Source of the DNA: Sulfurimonas sp. C5 | GTDB lineage: Bacteria; Campylobacterota; Campylobacteria; Campylobacterales; Sulfurimonadaceae | Length of the DNA stretch: 64,000 bases | Reading direction: 5' to 3' | NCBI RefSeq assembly: GCF_029872055.1 | Contig: NZ_JARXNQ010000002.1 | Coordinates: 186,001-250,000 of the forward strand | Part shown: positions 35,412-43,903 of the stretch, in pieces | How the letters are laid out: each line of letters begins with the position of its first letter | Numbering within the stretch: the stretch's first letter is position 1 | Program-made: the position numbers and the translations under genes | Notes under the pieces: model-generated | Told to the model about the DNA's origin: nothing | The model's input: the letters and a program-made list of their open reading frames with translations, nothing else | The model's database searches: none

Positions 35412-37172
35412 TTAGAGAAGAGATGATGAAACTATTCTATTTTGGTCTGTTTTAGCTATTTTTTTCTGATCGGAAAGAATATTATTAATTAGATTTGTAT
35501 ATTGAGAGGAATTATTTGGATTTACATATAAAACAGATGCACTGACACTTAATAGTTTAAACTCTTTTTTCTTCCCTTCTCTGTCTGTACTTGTTATATG
35601 ACCTCGCTTGCGATCTTCCGGGGAATAGAATGTTTTTGCTTGGTTTTCAAAAGTAGCAAGGATTGATTCTATCTGTTTATATTCTTCCTCTTGAGTCACT
35701 TCGGAACATACAAAAAAGTCATCGCCTCCAATATGTCCTTTGAAAAAAGAGGATGGAAGATATTTTTGCAGAATATCTGCAAAAAGTTGAATGATCCTAT
35801 CTCCGTTTCTAAAACCGTATTTGTCGTTATATGCTTTAAAATTATCTAAGTCAAAATAACATAATATATGAGGTTTGTGGCATGAAAGTGTAGAGATAGT
35901 TTTCTCAACAACTCTGTTACCAGGCATTTTTGTCAATGGGTTTTGATCGCGTGCTGCTAACAGATTTTCTTCATGCATTATTTTAATAATGTTACTTGCC
36001 GACAAGAAACCAACATAGCTTGTATTTTGTGTGATAATAATACCGCTTGATTCTGCATTGTTTGAGTATAGTTCAATGATTGTTGTAATGTCACTGCGAA
36101 TATCTGTAGAAGGACATTTGACAATAAAGTTTTTTAGCCTTGAAGTATCTTTGTTTTCATTTAACAAGAGTGACATACCGTAAGGAGAATAGAGATACTC
36201 TTTGATCTGAGACTCGTAAAAAATGCCGACTGGCTCGTTACTGTTATTGACTACAGGTACGACAGGAATATTCTTTTTTTCTTTAAAGTATTCTACTACT
36301 TTTTGCATTGAATATTTCGATTTTATCGGTTCGATATGATCGATGTATTTGAGAATATTTCCACCTTTTTTTTCCCGTTTGTCGTTTTTGATAACCTCTA
36401 CAACATGAGGATATTTTTTCTGGATTTCTTCGACATTAAGAGTCGGTTTTTGAATAAAATATCCTTGGGCAAAATGGCATCCGATCTCTTTACAGGTAAG
36501 ATATTCTTTTTCAGTTTCAACACCTTCTGCAATCACTTTGATTCCCAGATCTATGGCAAGATGTGTAATACTTTTTACCATCATCTTTTTCTTGGTATCT
36601 TTCTCTATGTTTTGTAAAAAATATCTATCGATTTTAATAATATCTGGAGTAGAATCAAAAAGCAGTTTATAACCTGCATAACCTACACCAAAGTCATCTA
36701 TAGCAATACAGTAATTAGAATTTTTATAGTGTTGCAGTACTTGTTCCATACCAAAAATATCTGCTACTTCGTGGCGTTCTGAGATCTCAAAACATATATT
36801 TTCTTGTTTAATATTGAGTTCTTGTAAAATTTTACTTGTATTTCCGGGAGTAAAGTCAGACATCTCAAAAAGTCTGTTGTCAAGATTGTAAAATAGTTTT
36901 AGATTGTCATAGTTTTCAATTAGAGTAAATTTTTTAATCGCTTTTCTTCTGAGGGCTAAATCAAAGCAATAGAGACGTCCCTCTTTATACATTATGTCAA
37001 ATACTTCGAAGATTGAACGACAGCCAATATCTCTAAAGTTTCTAAGGAGTGCCTCAACCGCATATATTTTTCCTGTATTTATATTTACAATCGGTTGAAA
37101 GGCTATATCCAGTAATTCAAGTTTTTCTTTACAATCATCATGGATATGACATTCGGTACTTTTATAGTCCAA
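35412..37172 (-). CDS. EAL-CBS-GGDEF cyclic di-GMP protein
   Basis: A cytoplasmic 586-residue protein. An EAL phosphodiesterase domain comes first (AVEALLRNF, CFEISER, IAIDDFGVGYAG, IKIDRYFLQ), then a CBS pair (about 270-400), then a C-terminal GGDEF-like domain whose signature is GGDDF, with Asp for the usual Glu. The EAL residues look intact, so it probably degrades cyclic di-GMP, with the GGDDF domain sensory. The start is taken as the TTG at 37172, because AAAGGATAG lies 8 bases before it and the overlap with olsF is then only 11 bases. No closer ATG is in frame. CBS pairs often bind adenosine nucleotides. Confidence 0.85.
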   Translation of the reverse strand: MDYKSTECHIHDDCKEKLELLDIAFQPIVNINTGKIYAVEALLRNFRDIGCRSIFEVFDIMYKEGRLYCFDLALRRKAIKKFTLIENYDNLKLFYNLDNRLFEMSDFTPGNTSKILQELNIKQENICFEISERHEVADIFGMEQVLQHYKNSNYCIAIDDFGVGYAGYKLLFDSTPDIIKIDRYFLQNIEKDTKKKMMVKSITHLAIDLGIKVIAEGVETEKEYLTCKEIGCHFAQGYFIQKPTLNVEEIQKKYPHVVEVIKNDKREKKGGNILKYIDHIEPIKSKYSMQKVVEYFKEKKNIPVVPVVNNSNEPVGIFYESQIKEYLYSPYGMSLLLNENKDTSRLKNFIVKCPSTDIRSDITTIIELYSNNAESSGIIITQNTSYVGFLSASNIIKIMHEENLLAARDQNPLTKMPGNRVVEKTISTLSCHKPHILCYFDLDNFKAYNDKYGFRNGDRIIQLFADILQKYLPSSFFKGHIGGDDFFVCSEVTQEEEYKQIESILATFENQAKTFYSPEDRKRGHITSTDREGKKKEFKLLSVSASVLYVNPNNSSQYTNLINNILSDQKKIAKTDQNRIVSSSLL

Positions 37173-38877
37173 AGTATCTATCCTTTTGTTTTTGTTTGAT
37201 CTTATCGATTGAGACAACGATAAAACTGTCAATACAGTCTGAGAAGTCAGGATCTACATTATATGCACAAAATTGTATACCTCCTTCTTCACATAACTCA
37301 CTGTATTGTTTATAAAGTGTAGGGACACTAGCTCCTATAGAACTCAGAGATCTTTTCAGTATTTTAAAATTTTCTTTTTGATCGTCTGAAGCGAATTCTT
37401 TTGTAAGCGTTTTAGTCAAATCTTTGTCACTTTTAAAGTTGTAAGGAATTTTTGCAGTAACCAGGTTTTGTGTGTCTTTATAAGTTTGATCGTAAAAATA
37501 AAGGATCATGTCTTTTGCAGTTTTCGGTAAGGCTGCACTGAGTGAAACAGGACCAAACATATAGTGAATCTGTGGATTGTTTTTGAGGTATGCTCCAATT
37601 CCATACCATAGATAATCTAGTGCACGGCTTCCCCAGTATTTAGGTTGAACAAAACTGCGTCCAAGTTCTATGGCATCATCTAGATAAGGTAAAAAGTTTT
37701 CATTAAAATCAAAGAGAGTTGTCGTATAAAGTGCTTCAACACCTTTTGTTTCAACAATCTCTTTACACTCTGCTATTCTATAAGCTCCTACAATTTCAAG
37801 CTCTTCATTGTCCCATAAAATGATATGTTTGTAATATCTGTCATACTTGTCTATATCACGTTTTTTATTGATACCTTCACCAACTTTTCTAAATGATACT
37901 TCTCTTAAACGGCCAATCTCATTGATCACAATAGAGTTTTTATCATCACTTGAATAAAGGTAGATAGACTTTCCGTCTTTCGTTTCACCCAGAAGTTGAG
38001 AGCTTTTTAACTCTTTTCTTAACATTTTAGGATTTTCAGGATGGGCTATCGCCTTTTGAGTTAAAAAGTAGTTTTTTTTAGACTTAAGGCTATAGAGGTG
38101 TTTCTTGTAAAGATCGATCAATTGCTCTTGTTCAATCCCTTTAGGCATAGTGTTTTCTGAAGGAATAAGTTCACCAACAACCATCTCAATTGTATTGTTT
38201 CTTTGTTTGAACATCTCATTTGGCAGAAGTGCAGTTGAGAGTTTTTTGTTTAGCGCAGAAACCGAATAAAAAGTTTTTGAGTTTTTCCCGCCGATATAGA
38301 TAGGAAGTATTGGTGAGTGTGTTCTATATGCAAATTTTAGAAAACCTTTCTTCCATTTTTTATCTTTAATTCCTGTTGGTGTAGCACGACTTACTTCACC
38401 TGAAGGGAAGATGATGATTGCTTCTTCGTTTTCTAGTGCTTCATATACTTTTTCGATAGATTCCTTCTTCTGTTTTGCAGTAAAAGCATTGACATTCAGA
38501 AGAAGAGGACGAAGGTTTTCAAAGATATCTAGAAAATCATTTGCTACCACCTTAATATCTTTTCTCACTTTTGAAACAAGTTTGATAAGTGAAAGTGCAT
38601 CAAGGGCACCTAAAGGATGATTTGCGATGATTACAACACGCCCTGTTGCAGGAATGTTTTCAATCTCTTTATCGTTTACATAGAAATTGAAGTTAAAGTA
38701 TTCTAATACTTCATCAATAAACTCGTAACTACCGAGATGAACATTTTTTTCCATAAATTTGTTGATTTCGTCTTGGTGAATTACAGAATCTGCAAATTTT
38801 GAAACGGCAGATTTTATAAGTTTTGAGTTTTTAAGTCTTGGGTATTTGTTTAGCAGCGTTTGTTCTATATCTATCAT
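37162..38877 (-). CDS. OlsF-like bifunctional ornithine lipid synthase
   Basis: A 571-residue fusion of two acyltransferases. The N-terminal half is PlsC-like (IANHPLGALDALSLIKL near 85, IIIFPSGEVSR near 160). The C-terminal half is an OlsB/hemolysin-like N-acyltransferase (GAYRIAECKEIV, AIELGRSFVQPKYWGSRALDYLW, YMFGPVSLSAAL). This order and length match OlsF of Serratia proteamaculans, known to make ornithine lipids alone, with relatives in epsilon-group bacteria. Ornithine lipid has no phosphorus and often rises in phosphate limitation. The gene follows a pho-type box and lies beside pst-phoU, which fits. A plain lysophospholipid acyltransferase remains possible. Its ATG overlaps the upstream stop by one base. 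Confidence 0.78.
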   Translation of the reverse strand: MIDIEQTLLNKYPRLKNSKLIKSAVSKFADSVIHQDEINKFMEKNVHLGSYEFIDEVLEYFNFNFYVNDKEIENIPATGRVVIIANHPLGALDALSLIKLVSKVRKDIKVVANDFLDIFENLRPLLLNVNAFTAKQKKESIEKVYEALENEEAIIIFPSGEVSRATPTGIKDKKWKKGFLKFAYRTHSPILPIYIGGKNSKTFYSVSALNKKLSTALLPNEMFKQRNNTIEMVVGELIPSENTMPKGIEQEQLIDLYKKHLYSLKSKKNYFLTQKAIAHPENPKMLRKELKSSQLLGETKDGKSIYLYSSDDKNSIVINEIGRLREVSFRKVGEGINKKRDIDKYDRYYKHIILWDNEELEIVGAYRIAECKEIVETKGVEALYTTTLFDFNENFLPYLDDAIELGRSFVQPKYWGSRALDYLWYGIGAYLKNNPQIHYMFGPVSLSAALPKTAKDMILYFYDQTYKDTQNLVTAKIPYNFKSDKDLTKTLTKEFASDDQKENFKILKRSLSSIGASVPTLYKQYSELCEEGGIQFCAYNVDPDFSDCIDSFIVVSIDKIKQKQKDRYFGL

Positions 38878-39107
38878 TATGCAATTCTTTGAATATTAAC
38901 ATACCAATCTTCATTGAAATATCTTACTTTGTCTATCAGTTTGATATACAATGCATTTTCTGTTAATTCTAAATTTTTTATATATTCTTGAGGAACATCA
39001 AGTTCATAATACAAATGATCTTCGATAACATTGAGGCTTAGTTCTTCTTGAGCATATCCCAAGTATTCCAGCTTCTTAGTTTGTATGCTAAACTCACGCA
39101 TTTTCAT
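38877..39107 (-). CDS. hypothetical protein, 76 residues, before olsF
   Basis: A small soluble protein of predicted beta-alpha make-up with no family I recognise (YLGYAQEELSLNVIEDHLYYELDVPQEY). It starts with ATG preceded by AAGGAATAAAC, a good ribosome site, and its stop overlaps the olsF ATG. It is the first gene after a candidate pho box, so it should be made under phosphate limitation together with the OlsF-like enzyme. Confidence 0.72.
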   Translation of the reverse strand: MKMREFSIQTKKLEYLGYAQEELSLNVIEDHLYYELDVPQEYIKNLELTENALYIKLIDKVRYFNEDWYVNIQRIA

Positions 39108-39132
39108 GTTTATTCCTTAGAAATATTATGAA

Positions 39133-39164
39133 ATGATAAGCTAGCTAGATTACATTTGGATTAC
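39133..39164 (-). promoter_or_regulatory. candidate pho box and promoter of the olsF unit
   Basis: On the coding strand GTAATC-CAAAT-GTAATC (39148-39164), nine bases, then TATCAT (39133-39138) as -10. It sits in the 69-base gap between the PhoR-like gene and the 76-residue gene. Confidence 0.7.
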
Positions 39165-39176
39165 AAAAAGAGTTGA

Positions 39177-40556
39177 TTAGAAGTGGATTGTAAAAGTGGA
39201 ACCTTTATTTTCTTCACTTGCTATTGTGAGTTTAAAACTATGTAGTTTAATGATGTTGTCAACCAAGAATAGTCCCAGTCCAAGAGAATTGTTCCAAGTG
39301 TTTTTATGTACACGGTAAAACTTGCTAGTGATATTTTCAAGGTCTTTTTGACTAATACCGATTCCGGTATCGATGATGTCAATATGTAAATGATCAAAAT
39401 TGATGACGACTTCATCTTCAGAGTATTTAATTGCATTTTCTATTAAATTAGAAAAGACGATACTCATCATTGTAGGATCTGCATGGATCTGTTGTTCTTT
39501 TGGACCGTTAATAAGTATTTCACGACCTGGATAGTTAATCTTGATATTTTCTGCACAATCTTCAAGAAGTTCACCTAAACTGAATGTACTTACTTTTAAA
39601 GACTGTTGATGTGAATCGAGTTTTAGTGAAAGACGAAGCGTATCAATAAGTTCACTCAGTTTTGTTCCGTTATTATGGATCTTTGTTAAAAATTTTTGTC
39701 GGATGTTTTGATTAATGTTAGGATCTTCAAGTAAAGTTTGGGAATATCCATTTACAATGGCAATAGGATTTTTAAATTCATGAGAAATTGCCGAGATAAT
39801 GTCATCTTTTTGTTTATTAAGATCTTTGAGTTTATTTGTATATTTTGATTTTTTCTTCTCTTGTTTTACAATGATTTGAGAAACTTTTGTTAAGAGTTTT
39901 GTAATGAGTGCAAATTCCTGTGAATACTCTGATTGAATGAAAGTCGATTTTTGTTTTTTTACCATCGATTTTAAAAAATTGATAATGTTGCTTACTTCAT
40001 GTTCAACTTGGGAATTGATTTTATATGTCACGTAAAAGATAGCAATAAAAAAGAGTGTCAGGGCAGAAAATATTTTTAGAGCAAGCTGAAGCATTTTTTC
40101 TATGATTCCTCGAAGTTCTACTGCCATTCTAACGTAAATTGTTTTCTCTTGAATAGTATATTTTTTTGCTACATAAAGCAGATCGAGATTCAGTGTGTTT
40201 GAGTGCCTTTTTTTAAAACCGTACTCCTCTAAATCGGCTTGCATAATCTCTTCGCGGTAACGATGATTTTCCATTTGGGTTTTGTCTTTGTGTGATTCGG
40301 CTATTACAATACCATCTGCATCGATAATCGTTATTCTAATACCGAGCTGTTCTTTGACCTGTTGTACAAGCTTATCAAGATCGGTATCTTTATTAATTTG
40401 AAGAGTAATAAGCTGAATATCTTGTAGAAGAGATTTTTTTGTGTTTTCAAGGTAAAAATCGTATTCCCAGAAATAGACGATACTGCCTATGATTACAGAG
40501 AGTACGAAGAAAAGTGCTAAAAATTTTCTTAGAACTATTTCATGAAACTTTAGCAC
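39177..40556 (-). CDS. PhoR-like membrane histidine kinase
   Basis: A 459-residue kinase with membrane helices at about 10-30 and 158-182, a periplasmic domain of about 125 residues, a coiled-coil linker, and an intact kinase core: SAISHEFKNPIAIVNGYS with the histidine, NLIENAIKYS, DTGIGIS, NSLGLGLFLV. It follows phoU by 14 bases at the end of the pst operon, the usual place for a phosphate sensor kinase. The matching PhoB-type regulator is not in this window. A periplasmic domain is more than enteric PhoR has. Confidence 0.82.
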   Translation of the reverse strand: MLKFHEIVLRKFLALFFVLSVIIGSIVYFWEYDFYLENTKKSLLQDIQLITLQINKDTDLDKLVQQVKEQLGIRITIIDADGIVIAESHKDKTQMENHRYREEIMQADLEEYGFKKRHSNTLNLDLLYVAKKYTIQEKTIYVRMAVELRGIIEKMLQLALKIFSALTLFFIAIFYVTYKINSQVEHEVSNIINFLKSMVKKQKSTFIQSEYSQEFALITKLLTKVSQIIVKQEKKKSKYTNKLKDLNKQKDDIISAISHEFKNPIAIVNGYSQTLLEDPNINQNIRQKFLTKIHNNGTKLSELIDTLRLSLKLDSHQQSLKVSTFSLGELLEDCAENIKINYPGREILINGPKEQQIHADPTMMSIVFSNLIENAIKYSEDEVVINFDHLHIDIIDTGIGISQKDLENITSKFYRVHKNTWNNSLGLGLFLVDNIIKLHSFKLTIASEENKGSTFTIHF

Positions 40557-40570
40557 TTTTTACCCTTGTC

Positions 40571-41236
40571 TTATGAAGCTTGTAATGAGCCGCCTACGTT
40601 AGCGTAGAGCAGGAGATTTGCCATAGAAATAGCACGGCCAGCAATTTTTTCGCTTTTTCTTAAAGCTCTTAACATTCTATGGTATTTTTCAAATTCTCCA
40701 CTTGATGTTTCCGCTTTTTGAATTAGATTTTTCTCAATCATTGAGTAAAGATCGTCAGTTTTATTCTCTTCGATTAACACTTCTTCATATCTTTCTCTTA
40801 ATTCATCAGAATCATTACAGCTTATCATGCTTACAGCAGTTTTAACAGCTCTGATTGTAGAGTTTTGCATAGGGATAGCATATTCAGAAATAGTATCTTC
40901 TTCCAAATCAGTACAAATATCCGTAAAACCTCTGATGAAGCTTCTCGTATTTGCACATGCACGAGAAAGTTCGTTAGTGATTTTAAAATAAGCCACTACT
41001 TGTCTAAGATCTTTTGCTTCCGGTGTATATAGAGCTAAAATTTTGATAATCAGGTTATCTATTTCATTTGTTTTTGAAGAGATGTTTTTAATATAATCTC
41101 TTGCATTATTGAATTTTTCTACATTACAGTCTGTAATAGCGTCAACGATGATCTCATTCGCCGTTACAAGATCATTTCCAATATTGATAAGTTTCTCTTG
41201 AACTTCATTTACGCTTGTTTTAAATGTTTGTAACAT
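40571..41236 (-). CDS. phoU: PhoU-family phosphate regulator
   Basis: A 221-residue all-helical protein with the two-repeat PhoU build (TANEIIVDAITDCNVEKFNNARDYI and a second IPMQNSTIRAVKTAVSMI half). PhoU links the state of PstSCAB to the sensor kinase and limits phosphate uptake. It lies 14 bases after pstB and before the PhoR-like kinase. Sequence identity to enteric PhoU looks low, so the call rests on size, helical pattern and position. Confidence 0.82.
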   Translation of the reverse strand: MLQTFKTSVNEVQEKLINIGNDLVTANEIIVDAITDCNVEKFNNARDYIKNISSKTNEIDNLIIKILALYTPEAKDLRQVVAYFKITNELSRACANTRSFIRGFTDICTDLEEDTISEYAIPMQNSTIRAVKTAVSMISCNDSDELRERYEEVLIEENKTDDLYSMIEKNLIQKAETSSGEFEKYHRMLRALRKSEKIAGRAISMANLLLYANVGGSLQAS

Positions 41237-41250
41237 CTCATCTCTCCTTT

Positions 41251-42033
41251 TTATCCAAAACGACCAGTAATATAGTCTTCTGTTTGTTTTTCTGTAGGAT
41301 TTAAGAATATAGTTTCTGTTTTGTCATATTCTATCAAATCACCTAAATACATAAATGCAGTGTAATCACTGATACGGCTTGCTTGCTGCATGTTGTGTGT
41401 AACGATAGCGATACTTACTTCATTTTTCAGCTCTACAATTAGCTCTTCAATTGCACCAGTTGAAATAGGGTCTAGTGCAGAAGTTGGTTCGTCAAAAAGT
41501 AAAACTTCAGGTTTTACTGCAACAGCCCTTGCAATACAAAGACGTTGTTGCTGCCCACCTGAAAGACCCATTGCAGACTTATCAAGTCTGTCGTGAACCT
41601 CTTTCCAAAGAGCAGAACCTTTTAAAGCTGCTTCAACCCTGTCTTGAAGTTCTGTTTTATTTTTGATACCTGCAATTTTAAGACCATAAGCGACATTATC
41701 AAAAATACTCATTGGAAATGGAGTTGGTTTTTGAAAAATCATTCCTACTTGTTGACGAAGTTTGATAAATTCATTCTCTTTTTTGATATCTAAGATATTG
41801 TTGTATTTTCCGCTTTCTAGATCAAGAAGTTCAATTTTTCCGTCATATTTATTTCCAGGGTATAGATCATGGATTCTATTTAGCGAGCGAAGCAGTGTTG
41901 ATTTTCCACAACCACTCGGACCGATAAGAGCTGTAATTTTATTTTGCTCGATCGGTAGATTGATGTTTTTTAATGATGGGTTATCCACACCTGCGTATGT
42001 AAAAGAGAACTTTTTAATTTTCATAATTGCCAT
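41251..42033 (-). CDS. pstB: phosphate ABC transporter ATPase
   Basis: The ATPase of the high-affinity phosphate importer (260 residues). Walker A GPSGCGKS (about 37-44), Q-loop [23 protein letters not shown], signature [14 protein letters not shown], Walker [14 protein letters not shown] and [25 protein letters not shown] are all standard for PstB. A second in-frame ATG lies 9 bases inside. 12 bases separate it from pstA. Confidence 0.96.
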   Translation of the reverse strand: MAIMKIKKFSFTYAGVDNPSLKNINLPIEQNKITALIGPSGCGKSTLLRSLNRIHDLYPGNKYDGKIELLDLESGKYNNILDIKKENEFIKLRQQVGMIFQKPTPFPMSIFDNVAYGLKIAGIKNKTELQDRVEAALKGSALWKEVHDRLDKSAMGLSGGQQQRLCIARAVAVKPEVLLFDEPTSALDPISTGAIEELIVELKNEVSIAIVTHNMQQASRISDYTAFMYLGDLIEYDKTETIFLNPTEKQTEDYITGRFG

Positions 42034-42045
42034 ATTGCTATATCC

Positions 42046-42849
42046 TTATTTCTTATGTCTTGTGATATATCTACCACTTAAATTGATGATCAGAACTAAA
42101 ACTGTTAGTATAAATGAAGCTGCCCAAGCTAAATCTCTACTAGATTGTTCTGGTTCGTTCGCTAAGTTATAAATACTTACCGAAAGTGACGGGAAACTCT
42201 CTGTAAGATTCAAGCTAAAATAGTTTGATGTCTCAGATGTAAAAAGAAGCGGTGCTGTTTCCCCTATAATTCTTGCAAATGCAAGTAAAATACCTGTCAT
42301 TATACCTACTTTAGCCGCTTTTATAACAATGTTGATAATTACTTTGTATTTACTGGCTCCAAGTGCAATTCCAGCTTCACGTAGTTCACGAGGGACAAGT
42401 GAAAGCATAGAATCGGTTGTATTAATAACAACGGGAATCATCATAATGGCAAGTGCAATAGAACCTGCATATCCACTTGTACCACCAGTTGGTACAACAA
42501 TAACTGCATATACGAATGCCCCGATTACAATTGAAGGTGCAGACATCATCACATCACTAAGGTCTCTGATGAAAGATGCATATCTTCCACGACCGTATTC
42601 TTGAATATAAATACCGGCAGTCATACCGATTGGAATACCGATTAATGAAGCAAGAGCGGCTAAAATCAATTGTCCAATAATAAGGTTACGTAAACCACCT
42701 TCAACCAAGTCATTTAAAAAGAGGCTAAAGTGAAAAGAACTTAATCCTTTTATAAACAGAGTAACTAAAATCCATCCTAAAAATGCAAGACCTATCAGTG
42801 CTGAAAGGATAGAGAGTGCTAAAAAGATTTTATTTAAAAGAAGTCTCAT
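42046..42849 (-). CDS. pstA: phosphate ABC transporter permease PstA
   Basis: A 267-residue inner-membrane permease with about six helices and the binding-protein-dependent transport loop PRELREAGIALGASKYKVIINIVIKAAKVGIMTG, which contacts PstB. Its start overlaps the pstC stop by one base. Confidence 0.93.
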   Translation of the reverse strand: MRLLLNKIFLALSILSALIGLAFLGWILVTLFIKGLSSFHFSLFLNDLVEGGLRNLIIGQLILAALASLIGIPIGMTAGIYIQEYGRGRYASFIRDLSDVMMSAPSIVIGAFVYAVIVVPTGGTSGYAGSIALAIMMIPVVINTTDSMLSLVPRELREAGIALGASKYKVIINIVIKAAKVGIMTGILLAFARIIGETAPLLFTSETSNYFSLNLTESFPSLSVSIYNLANEPEQSSRDLAWAASFILTVLVLIINLSGRYITRHKK

Positions 42850-43793
42850 TATTTAGCCTTTCTAAGAAAATAAAATTTCGCAAGTGAAATAACACAGAAA
42901 CTGATCACAAAAAGTAAAAGTGCCAAATAAAACAGTGCACTCTCTCCCATACCACTTGCTTCACCGAAGTTATTTGCCATAGCAACAGGAATAGAAATTG
43001 TCGGATCGTTAATTGCACCCGGTAAAGAAAAAACAGAACCGATTAGAAACGCTACAGCCATTGTTTCCCCAAGAGCACGTCCTAGGGCTAAAATAATTGA
43101 ACCTATTATACCTACTTTAGAGTATGGAAAAATAATATCTTTAATAACTTCAAATTTTGTAGCACCAAGTGCATACGCGGATTCTTTTAAAACACTCGGT
43201 GTAGTATTCATACTATCACGTGTGATTGCTGCCATAAACGGTAAGATCATAACGCCAAGAACAAGACCTGCCGTTAAAAGTGAAACTTGATAGCCACCTA
43301 CGATATCAGCGATAATAGGTGCAAAATAGTAAAGTCCCCACATACCGAAAATAATCGACGGAATAGCTGCTAAAAGCTCAATGGCAATACCTACTATATT
43401 TGAGATATTTTTAGGTGCAATTTCTGATAAAAATACGGCAATACCCATTGCTATAGGTAAAGCGAAAATAAGGGCAATAAGTGTTGAAAGAATTGAACCG
43501 ACAATTGGGATCCATCCACCATACACCGTTTTTGTATTTTTATTCAGTAAGCCATCATCTAACATCCAATCATCTTCATCAGCAGTTTCATCTGTATTGG
43601 TTGTTGTAGCAGGAGTCACAGGAGCATTGTCGATAACTACCTCTTTATTCCAATCGGGATCTGTTATAAAGCCCAAACCAAATTCATCTATTGCAGGCTT
43701 AGCAGCATGAAATAAAGTAATGAATATCCCGATAAGAATAACGAGAACTAAAGAAGCACTACTCAATGAGAGTTTTTGAAATATTTTTTCCAT
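42849..43793 (-). CDS. pstC: phosphate ABC transporter permease PstC
   Basis: A 314-residue permease with a first helix at about 15-35, a periplasmic loop with an unusual low-complexity acidic and threonine stretch (TPATTTNTDETADEDDWMLDD, about 60-80), then five further helices. The coupling loop is PSVLKESAYALGATKFEVIKDIIFPYSKVGI. The ATG at 43793 is chosen, with AGG eight bases upstream; a TTG two codons earlier lacks support. The gene has its own candidate pho box. Confidence 0.92.
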   Translation of the reverse strand: MEKIFQKLSLSSASLVLVILIGIFITLFHAAKPAIDEFGLGFITDPDWNKEVVIDNAPVTPATTTNTDETADEDDWMLDDGLLNKNTKTVYGGWIPIVGSILSTLIALIFALPIAMGIAVFLSEIAPKNISNIVGIAIELLAAIPSIIFGMWGLYYFAPIIADIVGGYQVSLLTAGLVLGVMILPFMAAITRDSMNTTPSVLKESAYALGATKFEVIKDIIFPYSKVGIIGSIILALGRALGETMAVAFLIGSVFSLPGAINDPTISIPVAMANNFGEASGMGESALFYLALLLFVISFCVISLAKFYFLRKAK

Positions 43794-43824
43794 CGACAAA
43801 CCTAAAAATTAAAAAAATTACGGA

Positions 43825-43857
43825 ATTATATATAAAATAAGATTACAAGAGGATTAC
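43825..43857 (-). promoter_or_regulatory. candidate pho box and promoter of pstC
   Basis: The coding strand reads GTAATC-CTCTT-GTAATC (43841-43857), ten bases, then TATAAT (43825-43830). It lies between the pstS terminator and pstC, giving pstCAB-phoU a promoter of its own. Confidence 0.7.
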
Positions 43858-43877
43858 ACGAAAAAGGGGAGGGGGTG

Positions 43878-43903
43878 AAAAAGGTATTATTTAATACCTT
43901 TTT
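43878..43903 (-). terminator. terminator overlapping the pstS stop codon
   Basis: A perfect 12-bp hairpin AAAAAGGTATTA/TAATACCTTTTT with a 2-base loop. The pstS stop codon lies inside it, and its last arm supplies the T-run on the minus strand. It would cut off most pstS transcripts before pstC. Confidence 0.85.
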
